A stretch of 64,000 nt of DNA from Flavipsychrobacter sp. (GCA_021155965.1 JAJNBJ010000010.1:1-64000); one strand, 5' to 3'; shown: positions 17,116 through 27,181, counted from the first letter of the stretch. The notes: generated by a model from the letters alone, not told the origin. Program-made: numbers and translations.

Positions 17116-18783
17116 ATGAACAACCAGACTTCCATAAAGTATATATCGGCCCTGCTGGATAATCCGAATACCTTAACGGATGGCGACCAGAGCAGTATCT
17201 CCCTGTTCCGGCAAACGTTCCCCTATTTTGTGCCTGCCCGCTACCTTGTGGCGCTGGAAAGCCATAAAAAGTCGGCATATACGCCTCAAATGCTTACCGG
17301 TATCCAGCCATACCTTGGCGACTGGATGTTATTCTGCGATTTCCTTGAAGCGAGCAAGAAAACGATGAGCGACCTTTCTACGGTCAACAAAGTGGTGGAC
17401 AAGAAAAAGGTAGATATTCAACCGGAACCTTTGCCGCAGGCACCTGCCGCGCCTGAGCCCATAGCTGTGGTTCAAACCCCGGTAGTTGCAGAACCTGCAT
17501 TACCAAAAGAAGAAATAAAGCCGGTACAACCTGAAATAATACTTGCGTCTTCGCCGTCGGTGCCCGAGCCTATGGCGCCACAGGAAGAAAAGCCTGTTCG
17601 GCATGAAATGAAGATGCTGGTGGAACAGCCCGCATCCCAGGTGATAGTAGAGCAGGTAATTAGCGCTGCTGAGCCATCTGCCCCTGCTGAAGTTGTACAG
17701 GAAGAAAAATGGCCGGCAGATACACAAGCAGATGCCCCGGTATTTGCACCACCTGCGCCGCAAGTCTCTGCTGCTGTTGATGAGCCGCTGATCCACGATA
17801 TGCCGGTGGCCTTTATTGTAGAGACACCACCGCCGCCACCATTGCCCCAGGTTGAAGTTGCTCCTGTGCCGGAAGCTATGTCAGAACCACCTGCGCCACA
17901 GGAATTGTACATGCCCCATATAATATCTGTCCCGGTTGAAACAGTATTCGATTCTATACCATTGGCGCCAACTGCTGTGGTCATAGATGAGGCAGATAAG
18001 ATCGTTGAAACGGAAGAAGTGGAGGAGGCTACTGCTGAAGCGGCGGAAACCGAGGTGACAGCAGAACCTGTGGCAGTAACGGAAGACATAATTTTTCCGC
18101 AGGACCCTGAAACAATAGAGGAAACTATAGGTAATACAATTGAAGAATCCGACTTTGCCAGGGCCTGGGCCGAGAAAGAAGCGCTGGTTGTTGATCCAGT
18201 GGTGATCAATGCTGAGGCGGCACTGGAGCCTGAAATAATTGATGAAGCAGAACCGGCTATTTCGGTTACAGAAACGGATAAGGATGAGGAAGACCACGAC
18301 CCATTGATATTCCCGATATATACCAAGGATTACTTCCTGCAGCAGGGTGAAAAGGTGTCGGAAGAGATACCGCTGGAGATAAATGAGCTTAAGGATGCGG
18401 CCTACCTGGAAGACGAGGATAAATCGCTGATGGTGGTGATGAGTTTTTCTGAGTGGCTACTGCACTTTAAGAACACTTCTGAAAAGCAGATAGAGGAGAG
18501 CAAAGACCAGAAGGCCCTGAAAACGATGTGGCAAAAGGAGAAGCTGGCAGCCGCTATGGAAGAGGAAAATGAAGAGATTCCTGAGACCGTGTTTGAAATG
18601 GCAGTGAATTCTATAAGTAAGGAGGAAGGGCTGGTAAGCGAGAGCCTTGCTGATATATATATAAAGCAGGGAAAATATGATAAGGCCATTGAGATGTACC
18701 GCAAATTAAGTTTGCGAAACCCGCAGAAAAGTGCGTACTTTGCGCACAAAATTGACGAAGCTTTAAAGGATAAACAATCATGA
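17116..18783 (+). CDS. TPR protein with long Pro/Glu-rich low-complexity linker
   Basis: This 555-residue protein has a folded N-terminal part (about residues 1-90, with RQTFPYFVPARYLVALE), a low-complexity stretch rich in P, E, A and V (about 100-390), and a C-terminal helical region ending in a TPR-like pair (LADIYIKQGKYDKAIEMYR). No signal peptide or membrane segment is visible, so it is probably cytoplasmic. The linker could span a distance between two binding partners. Its position between lptE and secG (ATGA overlap with secG) suggests a link to envelope export, but no function is known. The long antisense open frame within it is a composition artefact. Confidence 0.75.
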   Translation: MNNQTSIKYISALLDNPNTLTDGDQSSISLFRQTFPYFVPARYLVALESHKKSAYTPQMLTGIQPYLGDWMLFCDFLEASKKTMSDLSTVNKVVDKKKVDIQPEPLPQAPAAPEPIAVVQTPVVAEPALPKEEIKPVQPEIILASSPSVPEPMAPQEEKPVRHEMKMLVEQPASQVIVEQVISAAEPSAPAEVVQEEKWPADTQADAPVFAPPAPQVSAAVDEPLIHDMPVAFIVETPPPPPLPQVEVAPVPEAMSEPPAPQELYMPHIISVPVETVFDSIPLAPTAVVIDEADKIVETEEVEEATAEAAETEVTAEPVAVTEDIIFPQDPETIEETIGNTIEESDFARAWAEKEALVVDPVVINAEAALEPEIIDEAEPAISVTETDKDEEDHDPLIFPIYTKDYFLQQGEKVSEEIPLEINELKDAAYLEDEDKSLMVVMSFSEWLLHFKNTSEKQIEESKDQKALKTMWQKEKLAAAMEEENEEIPETVFEMAVNSISKEEGLVSESLADIYIKQGKYDKAIEMYRKLSLRNPQKSAYFAHKIDEALKDKQS

Positions 18784-19076
18784 TACCGTTTTTGACAATA
18801 CTGATCCTGCTGGCCTGTGTGATACTGGCATTCTTTATTTTGGTGCAAAACCCTAAAGGTGGCGGCCTGTCGGGCACTTTTGGCTCTATGAGCTCTGCCG
18901 TGATGGGTGTGAAGCAATCTGCCGATGTGATGGAGAAGGGTACCTGGGTAATGATCGGCGCCATTGGCGGGCTGTGCATTATCTCGGTAATGTTCTTCAG
19001 CAAGCCTGCCGGTATGGATAACAGCCCCAACAAGGCTACGCAGAAAACCACTGCACCGGCTAAGAAGGGTAAATAG
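18780..19076 (+). CDS. secG: preprotein translocase subunit SecG
   Basis: This 98-residue protein has two membrane segments (about residues 4-22 and 55-74) separated by the SecG loop QNPKGGGLSGTFG, and a Lys/Ala/Thr-rich tail. SecG supports SecYEG channel activity in the cytoplasmic membrane. Its ATG overlaps the TGA of the TPR gene (ATGA), so translation is coupled. A good intrinsic terminator follows. Confidence 0.93.
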   Translation: MIPFLTILILLACVILAFFILVQNPKGGGLSGTFGSMSSAVMGVKQSADVMEKGTWVMIGAIGGLCIISVMFFSKPAGMDNSPNKATQKTTAPAKKGK

Positions 19077-19103
19077 GTTAATTTGTTAAGAAGTTAATAG
19101 GTA

Positions 19104-19131
19104 AATAGGGGCATGGAGCCCTTATTTTTTT
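19104..19131 (+). terminator. intrinsic terminator after secG
   Basis: The stem AATAGGGGC/GCCCTTATT (one G-U pair) with a five-base loop is followed by seven T residues. It closes the miaB-to-secG operon and lies just past the stop of the small minus-strand gene at 19134. Confidence 0.8.
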
Positions 19132-19133
19132 CT

Positions 19134-19283
19134 TCAACTTTCCTGTGTTATCCTTTTTTCCGTAAGCAGGGCTTCTCCAGGCTTGTTCTCTTTAGCCTGC
19201 CTGTTGTGGTGGATGATCATCCGCTCGATAAGGTTTATAACAAGCGACATGATGAATGCGAAAATGAGTATTACTGCGATCAT
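19134..19283 (-). CDS. small single-pass membrane protein, 49 aa, with a strong ribosome binding site
   Basis: This short frame encodes a hydrophobic N-terminal segment MIAVILIFAFIMSLVINLIE (about residues 1-18) and a basic/polar tail (RMIIHHNRQAKENKPGEALL...). A GGGAGG Shine-Dalgarno sequence lies 6 nt before the ATG, which is unusual in a Bacteroidota genome and supports real translation. Topology is probably N-out/C-in with the charged tail in the cytoplasm. I do not recognise the family. It is convergent with secG and stops 3 nt from that gene's terminator. Evidence is the SD, clean membrane-protein composition and length; homologues would confirm it. Confidence 0.55.
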   Translation of the reverse strand: MIAVILIFAFIMSLVINLIERMIIHHNRQAKENKPGEALLTEKRITQES

Positions 19284-19786
19284 GGTTTACCTCCCTTTTA
19301 TTCTTTAGTTCGTCTTCTACTTATACATAAGAAAATTCCGTGCCAAACTTTTTGATCTTTGCATTTTTGATGAATAATTTATACTAAATGACCATAAAAA
19401 ACCGGCATTGAAATTTTCACGCAAAGGCGCAAAGGATACGCAAAGCACGCAAAGTCCATGCCGTTTTTTAATGTTTAAATGCGCTGTGGGCTGATATTAT
19501 GTGTTTTATTTACAGGTATAAAGGGGTATAAAAGGGTATAATTTTCAGGCATAAAAAGAAATGCCGTGTTGCCATGCGTTCGCATTGCTACCGCAGATAC
19601 ATACGTTGCCAATTTTTCAAAGAACTTGTGCCTTGCGGCGAAAAAACCAACCACCCCAATCCGCTTAAACATTCGTTTTCGCAAACGCCCTGTATTATGT
19701 GAGGCTGCTTCGTTCCTCGCAGTGACCGGGGTTGTTATGATGTAAAGTTCTGCAAGGTTTGTTTGCTGAAAAAATTAAAAATCCTT

Positions 19787-19830
19787 GACGGTACTGAAAT
19801 GGTACCGTGACGGTACTGAAACGGTACCGT
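19787..19830. repeat. two tandem 22-bp units, each a GGTACC hairpin
   Basis: Two head-to-tail copies of GACGGTACTGAAAYGGTACC plus GT differ at one base. Within each, arms ACGGTAC and GTACCGT could pair around a short loop. Function unknown. Confidence 0.85.
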
Positions 19831-20007
19831 GAAGGAAAATAGTTTGCGCCTTGGGTGCGGGTTTGAGCAGGATTTAAGGATTTTAGAATTAACAGGATGC
19901 AAGAGTATCTTCCTGTGTTGCGTGAGGTTACCTGTTTCGCAATGCTCACCACCCCCGCAGTGACTGGGAATTTAAATTCAGCTACAGTTCTATGAATGCC
20001 TGTTGCA

Positions 20008-20055
20008 AACAGGCTGAATTTGTGAGGCACGGGAGTCCTGCGGAACTCTCGTGCC
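20008..20055 (+). repeat. dispersed hairpin repeat, copy A
   Basis: The 48-bp element contains AGGCTGAATTTGTGAGGCAC followed by a hairpin with arms GGCACGGGAGT and ACTCTCGTGCC (one mismatch). An inverted copy is at 41757-41806, with one indel and a few mismatches. Confidence 0.9.
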
Positions 20056-20092
20056 AGTGGAGACCCACCGGGAACAGTTTTCATGCATATAC

Positions 20093-20632
20093 TTAATCAA
20101 TATTTACATTAAATAAATTATAGTATAGCCCTTTTGCAGAAGTGTGCTTTACGATTTTTGCTGTTTTCAGATCAACCCAATATATATTTACCGTTGTATC
20201 ATCTATTAAATATCCGTTATCATGTACTATATACTGATTTTTGCATGAATCAAACGTACTGAAATCATAACCGTTGGAAATGGGAGGTATAGCCAAGCTG
20301 TTAATCTCTGTCAGGAGATTTGTGGAGGGATTAAACTTACAGAAGAACTCTTGAGATTTGAACCCGTAAAACATACCGTCGTTTTTATTAAACTGCAATA
20401 AGCAGCCAATGCTAAGAGGAATTGATATTTCTCTGTTCTCATTAGTATTTGGATTGTATACATTAAATCCAAAGTATGAATTATAATACATGTTACCTGT
20501 AAATTCGTCTACAAAAAATGGTGGAAACATGGTAGTTGGATAGGACATTGTTATTTTTTTATCTGAAAATACATTGCCTGAAACAGATATTTCATATAAC
20601 TCAGCGATACGACCACCGCTTACCGGAAGCCA
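20093..20632 (-). pseudogene. 5'-truncated beta-propeller-like protein gene
   Basis: The frame from the ATG at 20548 gives 151 residues, but the same frame stays open upstream to 20632 and reads as coding (GGRIAELYEISVSGNVFSDK) without any start, signal peptide or Met. This points to a gene that has lost its 5' end. The protein has three repeats of about 45 residues, each with a strand pattern ending in Y/F-N-x-x-T-N-x-x-x-x-E-I (for example VYNPNTNENREI and KFNPSTNLLTEI), as in beta-propeller blades. A similar but 3'-shortened lipoprotein is encoded at 41915-42379. I know no function. A short intact gene from 20548 cannot be excluded. Confidence 0.55.
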
Positions 20633-20689
20633 TTATCATCATTTATCAGGCGCTTGTGGTATAATTTTATAGCGCACTCGTCAACAGCT

Positions 20690-21100
20690 ATGAACACTAA
20701 GATCGAACAACTATTTGCCGGCTACGAAAAAGCATTCCAGGAACTGGACCTGGAAAGAATTGCATCCTTTTATTCCGAAACATTTATTTCGGCAAGCCCA
20801 AAGGGTTCTATGGCGCAGGGCAGGGAGGAATTCGCGCAAAATGCACCGGCCGCCGCTGACTTCTATAGAAAAACAGGGCAGACATCGGGAAAGATCCTTG
20901 CATTAACTGAAACGCCGATAAGCAAGCAATATACTATGGTGAAGGTGCATTGGGGTTTAACTTTTGAAAAAACAGGGAGCAGGCTAATAGAATTCGACAT
21001 CTCATACCTGGTACAACTTACCACCGACACGCCCGTTATAATTCTATTTATCGCGCACGAGGATGAAGAAGAAACTATGAAGGAACTGGGATTGATTTAA
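20690..21100 (+). CDS. SnoaL/DUF4440-like NTF2-fold protein
   Basis: This 136-residue protein has the NTF2-like layout: an N-terminal helix (IEQLFAGYEKAFQELDLERI), the FYSE-F start of the cone fold, and curved strands at the C-terminus (YTMVKVHWGLTFE, YLVQLTTDTPVIILF). Such proteins are small enzymes or ligand-binding domains; no catalytic residues can be assigned. The ATG at 20690 is preferred over an in-frame TTG at 20654, because the first helix begins there. It stands alone, convergent with the metallophosphoesterase gene 11 nt away. Confidence 0.75.
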   Translation: MNTKIEQLFAGYEKAFQELDLERIASFYSETFISASPKGSMAQGREEFAQNAPAAADFYRKTGQTSGKILALTETPISKQYTMVKVHWGLTFEKTGSRLIEFDISYLVQLTTDTPVIILFIAHEDEEETMKELGLI

Positions 21101-21111
21101 GAAAAATCGCT

Positions 21112-22365
21112 CTATCCCAGCTCAAACACCGTTATCTCCGGCAGCACACCCAGCCTGCCGGGATAGCCAAGAAAACCAAAACCACGGTTCACGTATAAGT
21201 GCTGGTCGCCGGCTGTGTATAAGCCTGCCCACTCGTTATACATGTATTGCACCGGGCTCCAGTTCAGCCATTTGCTTTCTACACCAAACTGCATGCCGTG
21301 GGTATGGCCGCTTAATGTCAGTTGTACATCTTTGAACTGCGGCACCACCTGTGCATGCCAGTGAGAGGGATCATGCGACAGCAAAATTTTAAAAGAAATG
21401 TCTTTCTCCTCCAGCCCTTCAATCGCTTTTGCCATATCACCATACTTCGGGAAATTGGCTTTGGCGCTCCAGTTCTCTATACCTACCAGGGCTATTTTAT
21501 CGGTACCTTTCTCAAGCACCACATGCTCATTCATCAGCAAACGCCAGCCCATTTTGGCATGTGTAGCTTTGAGCATGTCCAGGTTATCAATTTTCGCTTG
21601 TGCTGAAGGCCACTGCACATAATCACCATAATCATGGTTACCCAGCGTTGAATACACACCCATTGGCGCTTTCACCCGAGAAAATATCTCCCGGTACTTT
21701 TCATCTACTTCCACCGCGTGGTTATTCACAAGGTCGCCGGTAAACAAAATGAGGTCAGCATTCTGGTCCATCACCCTTTGTATGCCATGCGCCACAGCAC
21801 TATGGTTATCAAAACTACCCGTATGTATATCTGATATCTGTACAACTTTCAACCCTTTAAAAGCATCAGGCAAGGATGCAAAGTTCAGTTTCACTTTACG
21901 TACGCGGTACCTGTACCTGTTGGTAATGCCCCATGTAAACCCTAACACGGAAAGACCACCTAGCACTAATGCCGTTCGTTTCAGGAATTCAGAGCGGGCA
22001 ATACCGCCATCTTTTACTGTTTCTTCTGTAGCAGAATTACCAAAAGCCAGCGAAGAGATAAGCCACGTAGCCAGCCTGCGTATGTCATCCACCAGCATCA
22101 CCAGCAATACCAGTATCTTGCCCACTATAAAGCCGATCACAAAAGCTATGTACACATTCCGCAGCAAGTGCGGCACAGCCGCCCAGTTTATCTGCCGGAA
22201 GAAAATGAAACCAAGCCAGGTAATGGTAGTAAGGAAAAGATAAAGGACAGTGAGTGTTCCGCGCCAAACGGGCGGCATATTACGCACCGACGACCGCACT
22301 ACTATAAAGCTGTAATACTCCGCCAAACCAATTATCCCCAGTATGATAAACAACCGCAGCTTCAT
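21112..22365 (-). CDS. membrane-anchored metallophosphoesterase
   Basis: This 417-residue protein has several N-terminal membrane segments (about residues 4-20, 35-55 and 66-90) and a C-terminal calcineurin-like domain with all metal-binding motifs: VVQISDIHTG, LFTGDLVNN, TLGNHDYG, LLSHDPSHW and LSGHTHGMQFG. Proteins of this type (YaeI/YkoE-like) hydrolyse phosphoesters, possibly of lipids such as UDP-diacylglucosamine-like substrates, at the membrane. The gene follows the FMN reductase gene after 8 nt, so the two form an operon. Substrate is not predictable from sequence. Confidence 0.88.
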   Translation of the reverse strand: MKLRLFIILGIIGLAEYYSFIVVRSSVRNMPPVWRGTLTVLYLFLTTITWLGFIFFRQINWAAVPHLLRNVYIAFVIGFIVGKILVLLVMLVDDIRRLATWLISSLAFGNSATEETVKDGGIARSEFLKRTALVLGGLSVLGFTWGITNRYRYRVRKVKLNFASLPDAFKGLKVVQISDIHTGSFDNHSAVAHGIQRVMDQNADLILFTGDLVNNHAVEVDEKYREIFSRVKAPMGVYSTLGNHDYGDYVQWPSAQAKIDNLDMLKATHAKMGWRLLMNEHVVLEKGTDKIALVGIENWSAKANFPKYGDMAKAIEGLEEKDISFKILLSHDPSHWHAQVVPQFKDVQLTLSGHTHGMQFGVESKWLNWSPVQYMYNEWAGLYTAGDQHLYVNRGFGFLGYPGRLGVLPEITVFELG

Positions 22366-22373
22366 AACTCAAA

Positions 22374-22874
22374 TTAGAATTTCAAAAAATCTTCTACCTG
22401 CTCAATGATCAATTTTTCTGTAGCAGGTTTCAGCAGCACACCATTCTTATCCATCTCGTCATTTACTTTAGACAGCAGCAGCTTATTGTACAATACGTGT
22501 ACTTTCAGATAATGCAGTATGCCTGTCATGTGCTCCAGCCCGCGAATATTGCCTGCACGCCCATCCGACAAGCCAACCAATGCAGCCTTCTTATACCACC
22601 ATGCCTTCCGCACATCGCAGTTATCCATCATCAGCTTCAGTATGCCGGGAAAACTGGCGTTGTACTCGGGCATCAGTATTACAAACTTCTGTGCAGGGAT
22701 AAGCAGGTCATGCTCTATCACTTTCATTTCAGCGCCGCGCTCCCATACCTGCTTCCCTTCCAGCGATAACAGGTGTACATTATCCGTCCGCTCCGACAAC
22801 AGCTTATAGTAGATGTTCGCCAGCCGTAAGGTCATGCTGTCGTTGCGGTTGGTGCCTGAAATTATGGTTATCAT
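22374..22874 (-). CDS. NADPH-dependent FMN reductase-like flavoprotein
   Basis: This 166-residue protein has the flavodoxin-like phosphate loop SGTNRNDSMT at the N-terminus and the MPEYNASFPGILK motif typical of the NADPH-dependent FMN reductase/quinone reductase family (PF03358). It probably reduces FMN, quinones or azo-type compounds with NAD(P)H. The ATG at 22874 gives the usual N-terminus (MITIISGT); a TTG nine bases upstream is less likely. It is upstream of the metallophosphoesterase gene and downstream of a terminator that isolates it from the enolase/ftsB pair. Confidence 0.88.
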   Translation of the reverse strand: MITIISGTNRNDSMTLRLANIYYKLLSERTDNVHLLSLEGKQVWERGAEMKVIEHDLLIPAQKFVILMPEYNASFPGILKLMMDNCDVRKAWWYKKAALVGLSDGRAGNIRGLEHMTGILHYLKVHVLYNKLLLSKVNDEMDKNGVLLKPATEKLIIEQVEDFLKF

Positions 22875-22980
22875 TCCCTTCAAAAGTAAAAATTATCCTT
22901 TCAAAAAGTAAAGGTGGTTACAATTGATTAATAACGGGCTTTTTCTTATTTATCCGTAAATAGCAAAATATTATAAATAG

Positions 22981-23006
22981 AAAAACCACCCGAAAGGATG
23001 GTTTTT
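22981..23006 (-). terminator. intrinsic terminator downstream of the eno-ftsB pair
   Basis: AAAACCACCC-GAAA-GGATGGTTTT forms a stem with one internal mismatch, flanked by A on one side and T on the other, so it can act in both directions. It lies 28 nt past the ftsB-like stop. Confidence 0.75.
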
Positions 23007-23033
23007 CTATTACAATTCAATTGAGCCATTAAG

Positions 23034-23366
23034 CTATTGCGCCCCGTCCGAACGGTAATTTTGCCGGGCGGGCATTGAGCCATTATTCTCTATCACATAC
23101 ACATCTTCTCCCGTATGCTTCATTTTGTAGTGCTCCCGTGCATATTTTTCCAGCACAGTGGGATTAGTAAGCAGTTGCTGGCGCTCATTGGCCATTTTAT
23201 CGATCTCGGTATTCAGGTAGGCTATATTATCCTTTACCGCCTGCAACTCTTTCTGCCGCTGGCGCATCGACGACCAGTCATTCTGGTCAAAGTAGATCAT
23301 CCATGCACCGAATATGACCGCAGTAATAAGATACTTATTTGTGATTACCCTTAAAGCACGCTTCAT
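23034..23366 (-). CDS. FtsB/DivIC-like septum formation initiator
   Basis: This 110-residue protein has a short cytoplasmic N-terminus, one membrane segment (about residues 11-27), a coiled coil (about 32-70) and the conserved NPTVLEKYAREHYKMK block of the DivIC/FtsB family. It would act in the divisome with FtsL and FtsQ at midcell. The gene follows enolase by 61 nt, an arrangement found in many bacteria. The last ten residues (ARQNYRSDGA) are encoded by a dispersed hairpin repeat that also occurs in non-coding DNA at 35347, so the C-terminal tail appears to have been rewritten by repeat insertion. Confidence 0.85.
   Translation of the reverse strand: MKRALRVITNKYLITAVIFGAWMIYFDQNDWSSMRQRQKELQAVKDNIAYLNTEIDKMANERQQLLTNPTVLEKYAREHYKMKHTGEDVYVIENNGSMPARQNYRSDGAQ
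23043..23071. repeat. dispersed CCCGTCCG...CGGGCGG hairpin, copy inside the ftsB-like gene end
   Basis: Arms CCCGTCCG and CGGGCGGG can pair over eight bases (one G-U). 26 of 29 bases match the copy at 35347-35375. This copy is coding. Confidence 0.85.
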
Positions 23367-23427
23367 ACAATAAAATTACATAAATACTTGCTACTATAGC
23401 CCAAATGAGTTACCAACATATTCACAA

Positions 23428-24747
<1,320 letters not shown>

Positions 24748-24796
24748 TTATACTTATTCCGCGAGGTTAATTTACCTAAAAACCCCAACTATAATC

Positions 24797-24825
24797 AAAA
24801 CGGGCCGGCAAATGCCAGCCCGTTT
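24797..24825 (-). terminator. intrinsic terminator after the Ig-repeat protein gene
   Basis: AAACGGGC-C-GGC-AAAT-GCC-A-GCCCGTTT forms a strong stem with one internal mismatch, 23 nt past the stop of the Ig-repeat gene and upstream of eno. Confidence 0.85.
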
Positions 24826-24847
24826 GTATAATTAATTATAAAAAACA

Positions 24848-26932
24848 CTATTCAGTAATGGTCACTTTACCACTGTACGTGCCGTTTGCAGTAGTTGCTG
24901 TAAGCATATACAAACCTGCAGGCACATCGCACATTACGTGATATGGCTTGTTGGTAGACACGGTCATTTCTTTCACTTTTTCGCCAAGTATGTTAGTGAT
25001 CACCACTTTTGCCTGCTCGTCCTGCTCTGCTGCAAGGTTAAAGGTGAATGCACCGCTATTCGGGTTAGGGAAGATATTGATAGCTTCCTGGTTCTTAGCA
25101 ATGGTGTTCACACCGTTAACTACAGTCAGCGTTAAAACATAGGTACCGCTTCCCACACCGCATGAGTTGGTTACAGTATAAGTGAGCGTAGAAGAACCGG
25201 GGCCCATAACTATTACAGAACCGTAAGATACCAGCTTGAAAGAATCAAGTTTTGCCATAAGCAGGGCCACAGAGCTGTTGCTGGATGTCCAAACACCGTT
25301 GTCGCTATATGGTACACCCCTGATAAGATAGTTAGCGCCTTTCTTTATGGTCTCAGCAGGGCCTGTAACTGTAACAACCGGGGCACGGTTCACGAATATT
25401 GCTTTCACAATAGTCCTTGAGCCAAAACCATTGGTAAATGTGTACGAAATATTGGCCGGTCCATATCCGAGGCCGGAAACCACACCACTGCCGGTTATGC
25501 TTGCCCTTGACATTGATATGCTGTCATCTATATGCCATACCCCGCCCGGAACTGAAGGATTGGATAATGTGATCGGTGCCGCACCAAGGCATAATGAGTC
25601 GGGGCCTGTAATTGCACCCGCAGATGGGGCCGGGCCTACATGCATCAGTAATGTTGCAGAAGAAGTGCCGCATGTATTGGTAACAGTATAGGTAACCATA
25701 ACGGTACCGGTATCCCTGCCTGTAACATTCCCAACACTGTCTATTATAGCAATGTTTGTGTCTGCAATACTCCATACGCCACCTGCTGCGCTATCGCCAA
25801 GTGCGCGTACCAGGCCAATACCAACGCTGTCCAGCCCGGTTATCATGCTTGCTGTACGGGATACTGTCATTGCATGTGTTGCCACGCTTGAACCACAACC
25901 ATTGGAAACGATGTAAGAAATTGTTGCTGACCCTTCTGATACGCCTGTAACAGTGCCGCCAACAACCACAGCTACTGCAGAATTGCTGCTGAACCATATG
26001 CCACCGCCAACACTTGGAGATAAGAAGGTCCACGAACCTGCACACAATGCAGAACCGCCGGAAATAGTACCTGCGCTCAATACAGTATCAACCGCTACGG
26101 TCATTGATGACATAACCGAACTGCACGCATTGGTGAATGCATAAGATATCACCGCAGTGCCGTAACCAACACCTGTAACAACGCCTGAGCCTGAAACTGT
26201 AGCAACAGAAGTATTGCTGCTTGACCAGGTAAATGAGCCCACAGTATTGGCATTGGTAAGTGTAATGAAATTACCCACACAGGTAAGAGAAGGGCCAACT
26301 ATCGAAGCTGCAGTAACTGCTGAATCAACATGTACTAAAACCCATGACGTATCTGTGCCGCATGTATTGATAGCAGAATACATAATAGTATCGTATCCAA
26401 ATGCGGTTGGCATACCCGTAACCACTCCGGTAGACGAACCTACCGTTGCTACTGAAGGCGTGCTGCTGGTCCATGTGCCGCCGCTTACAGAGCTGGCCAA
26501 CGTAATAGTTGCGCCCCGGCAAACACGCGATGGTCCTGTAATAGCTCCGGCATATAAAGTATCTACCGTAAGCATTGCGCCGGTTGAAGTATCTGCACCG
26601 CTAGTATTTGTAGCAATACCACGGTACATATAGCCATTCAGCATTGTGCGGCCTGTTACGTCAAGCGTATCATTACCTGTACCCACGTAGTAAGTAGTAT
26701 CTGTTATTGTTGTCCATACTGTACCACCATCGGTAGACACCTGCCATGAATAAGTGATAGGCGTAGGGCCGGGCGTATCGATCGCTGCAATAATGAACAA
26801 TGCATGCCCTGGGGCACAAACTGTATCATGCATAGGGTTGCTGGTCACTGTAGGAACAGTCGCACTGGCTTTCATAGAGAATAGAAGAGAGCCGATCAAC
26901 AGCAGGCTTGACAAGTAAAAGCTTTTTTTCAT
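24848..26932 (-). CDS. secreted Ig-like (BIG2-type) repeat protein with T9SS sorting domain
   Basis: This 694-residue protein has a signal peptide (residues 1-24, ending SMKASA), an N-terminal Ig-like domain, and about six repeats of roughly 75-80 residues. Each repeat carries GxxxxC...T-L, W-x-S-S-N-x-x-V-A-x-V, G-V-V-T-G and Y-x-x-x-N-x-C-G, typical of bacterial Ig-like group 2 repeats. The C-terminal about 75 residues (INIFPNPNSGAFTFNL ... GKVTITE) form a type A T9SS sorting domain, so it is exported by T9SS and probably attached to the cell surface. The cysteine pairs suggest disulphide-stabilised repeats. Role is likely adhesive or structural (inference). Confidence 0.88.
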   Translation of the reverse strand: MKKSFYLSSLLLIGSLLFSMKASATVPTVTSNPMHDTVCAPGHALFIIAAIDTPGPTPITYSWQVSTDGGTVWTTITDTTYYVGTGNDTLDVTGRTMLNGYMYRGIATNTSGADTSTGAMLTVDTLYAGAITGPSRVCRGATITLASSVSGGTWTSSTPSVATVGSSTGVVTGMPTAFGYDTIMYSAINTCGTDTSWVLVHVDSAVTAASIVGPSLTCVGNFITLTNANTVGSFTWSSSNTSVATVSGSGVVTGVGYGTAVISYAFTNACSSVMSSMTVAVDTVLSAGTISGGSALCAGSWTFLSPSVGGGIWFSSNSAVAVVVGGTVTGVSEGSATISYIVSNGCGSSVATHAMTVSRTASMITGLDSVGIGLVRALGDSAAGGVWSIADTNIAIIDSVGNVTGRDTGTVMVTYTVTNTCGTSSATLLMHVGPAPSAGAITGPDSLCLGAAPITLSNPSVPGGVWHIDDSISMSRASITGSGVVSGLGYGPANISYTFTNGFGSRTIVKAIFVNRAPVVTVTGPAETIKKGANYLIRGVPYSDNGVWTSSNSSVALLMAKLDSFKLVSYGSVIVMGPGSSTLTYTVTNSCGVGSGTYVLTLTVVNGVNTIAKNQEAINIFPNPNSGAFTFNLAAEQDEQAKVVITNILGEKVKEMTVSTNKPYHVMCDVPAGLYMLTATTANGTYSGKVTITE

Positions 26933-27181
26933 TTTATAACTTTTTGATTTTTATATGTGTTGCCATCCAAATACAAGCAACCATGCTTTTCCCCGGATTA
27001 CAAGGCAGCAAATTTAATCAAATCAATCTATATTATACTACCTCACTAAACCACTCTTGAATATAATTTATTTATTTATACAAGGTTATGTTCTCATTAA
27101 AAATGTATTAAATTGAAGTATGCCCCGTGTAAGGGGAAAATATACTGCTAATTTGTACCTTAGTCGGTTCAAACAAAGGTA

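Larger units (their letters stand above)
19284..20092. other. gene-free stretch of about 0.8 kb built of dispersed repeats
   Basis: No credible gene is seen. The stretch holds degenerate copies of common intergenic repeats: GCTGCTTCGTTCCTCGCAGT (about 19708-19727), an AGGATTTAAGGATT-type element (about 19870-19900), a 22-bp tandem hairpin repeat, and a longer hairpin element also found near 41.8 kb. The minus-strand open frame of 129 codons here (19695-20084) is translated repeat sequence. Confidence 0.7.

Noticed and set aside
17472-18326. 284-codon open frame antisense to the TPR protein gene
   Set aside because: Ser/Thr/Gly-rich mirror of the Pro/Glu-rich linker; a composition artefact of the real gene.
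19695-20084. 129-codon minus-strand open frame
   Set aside because: It is made of dispersed intergenic repeats (hairpin element, GCTTCGTTCCTCGC element, tandem GGTACC units) and has no start context or domain.
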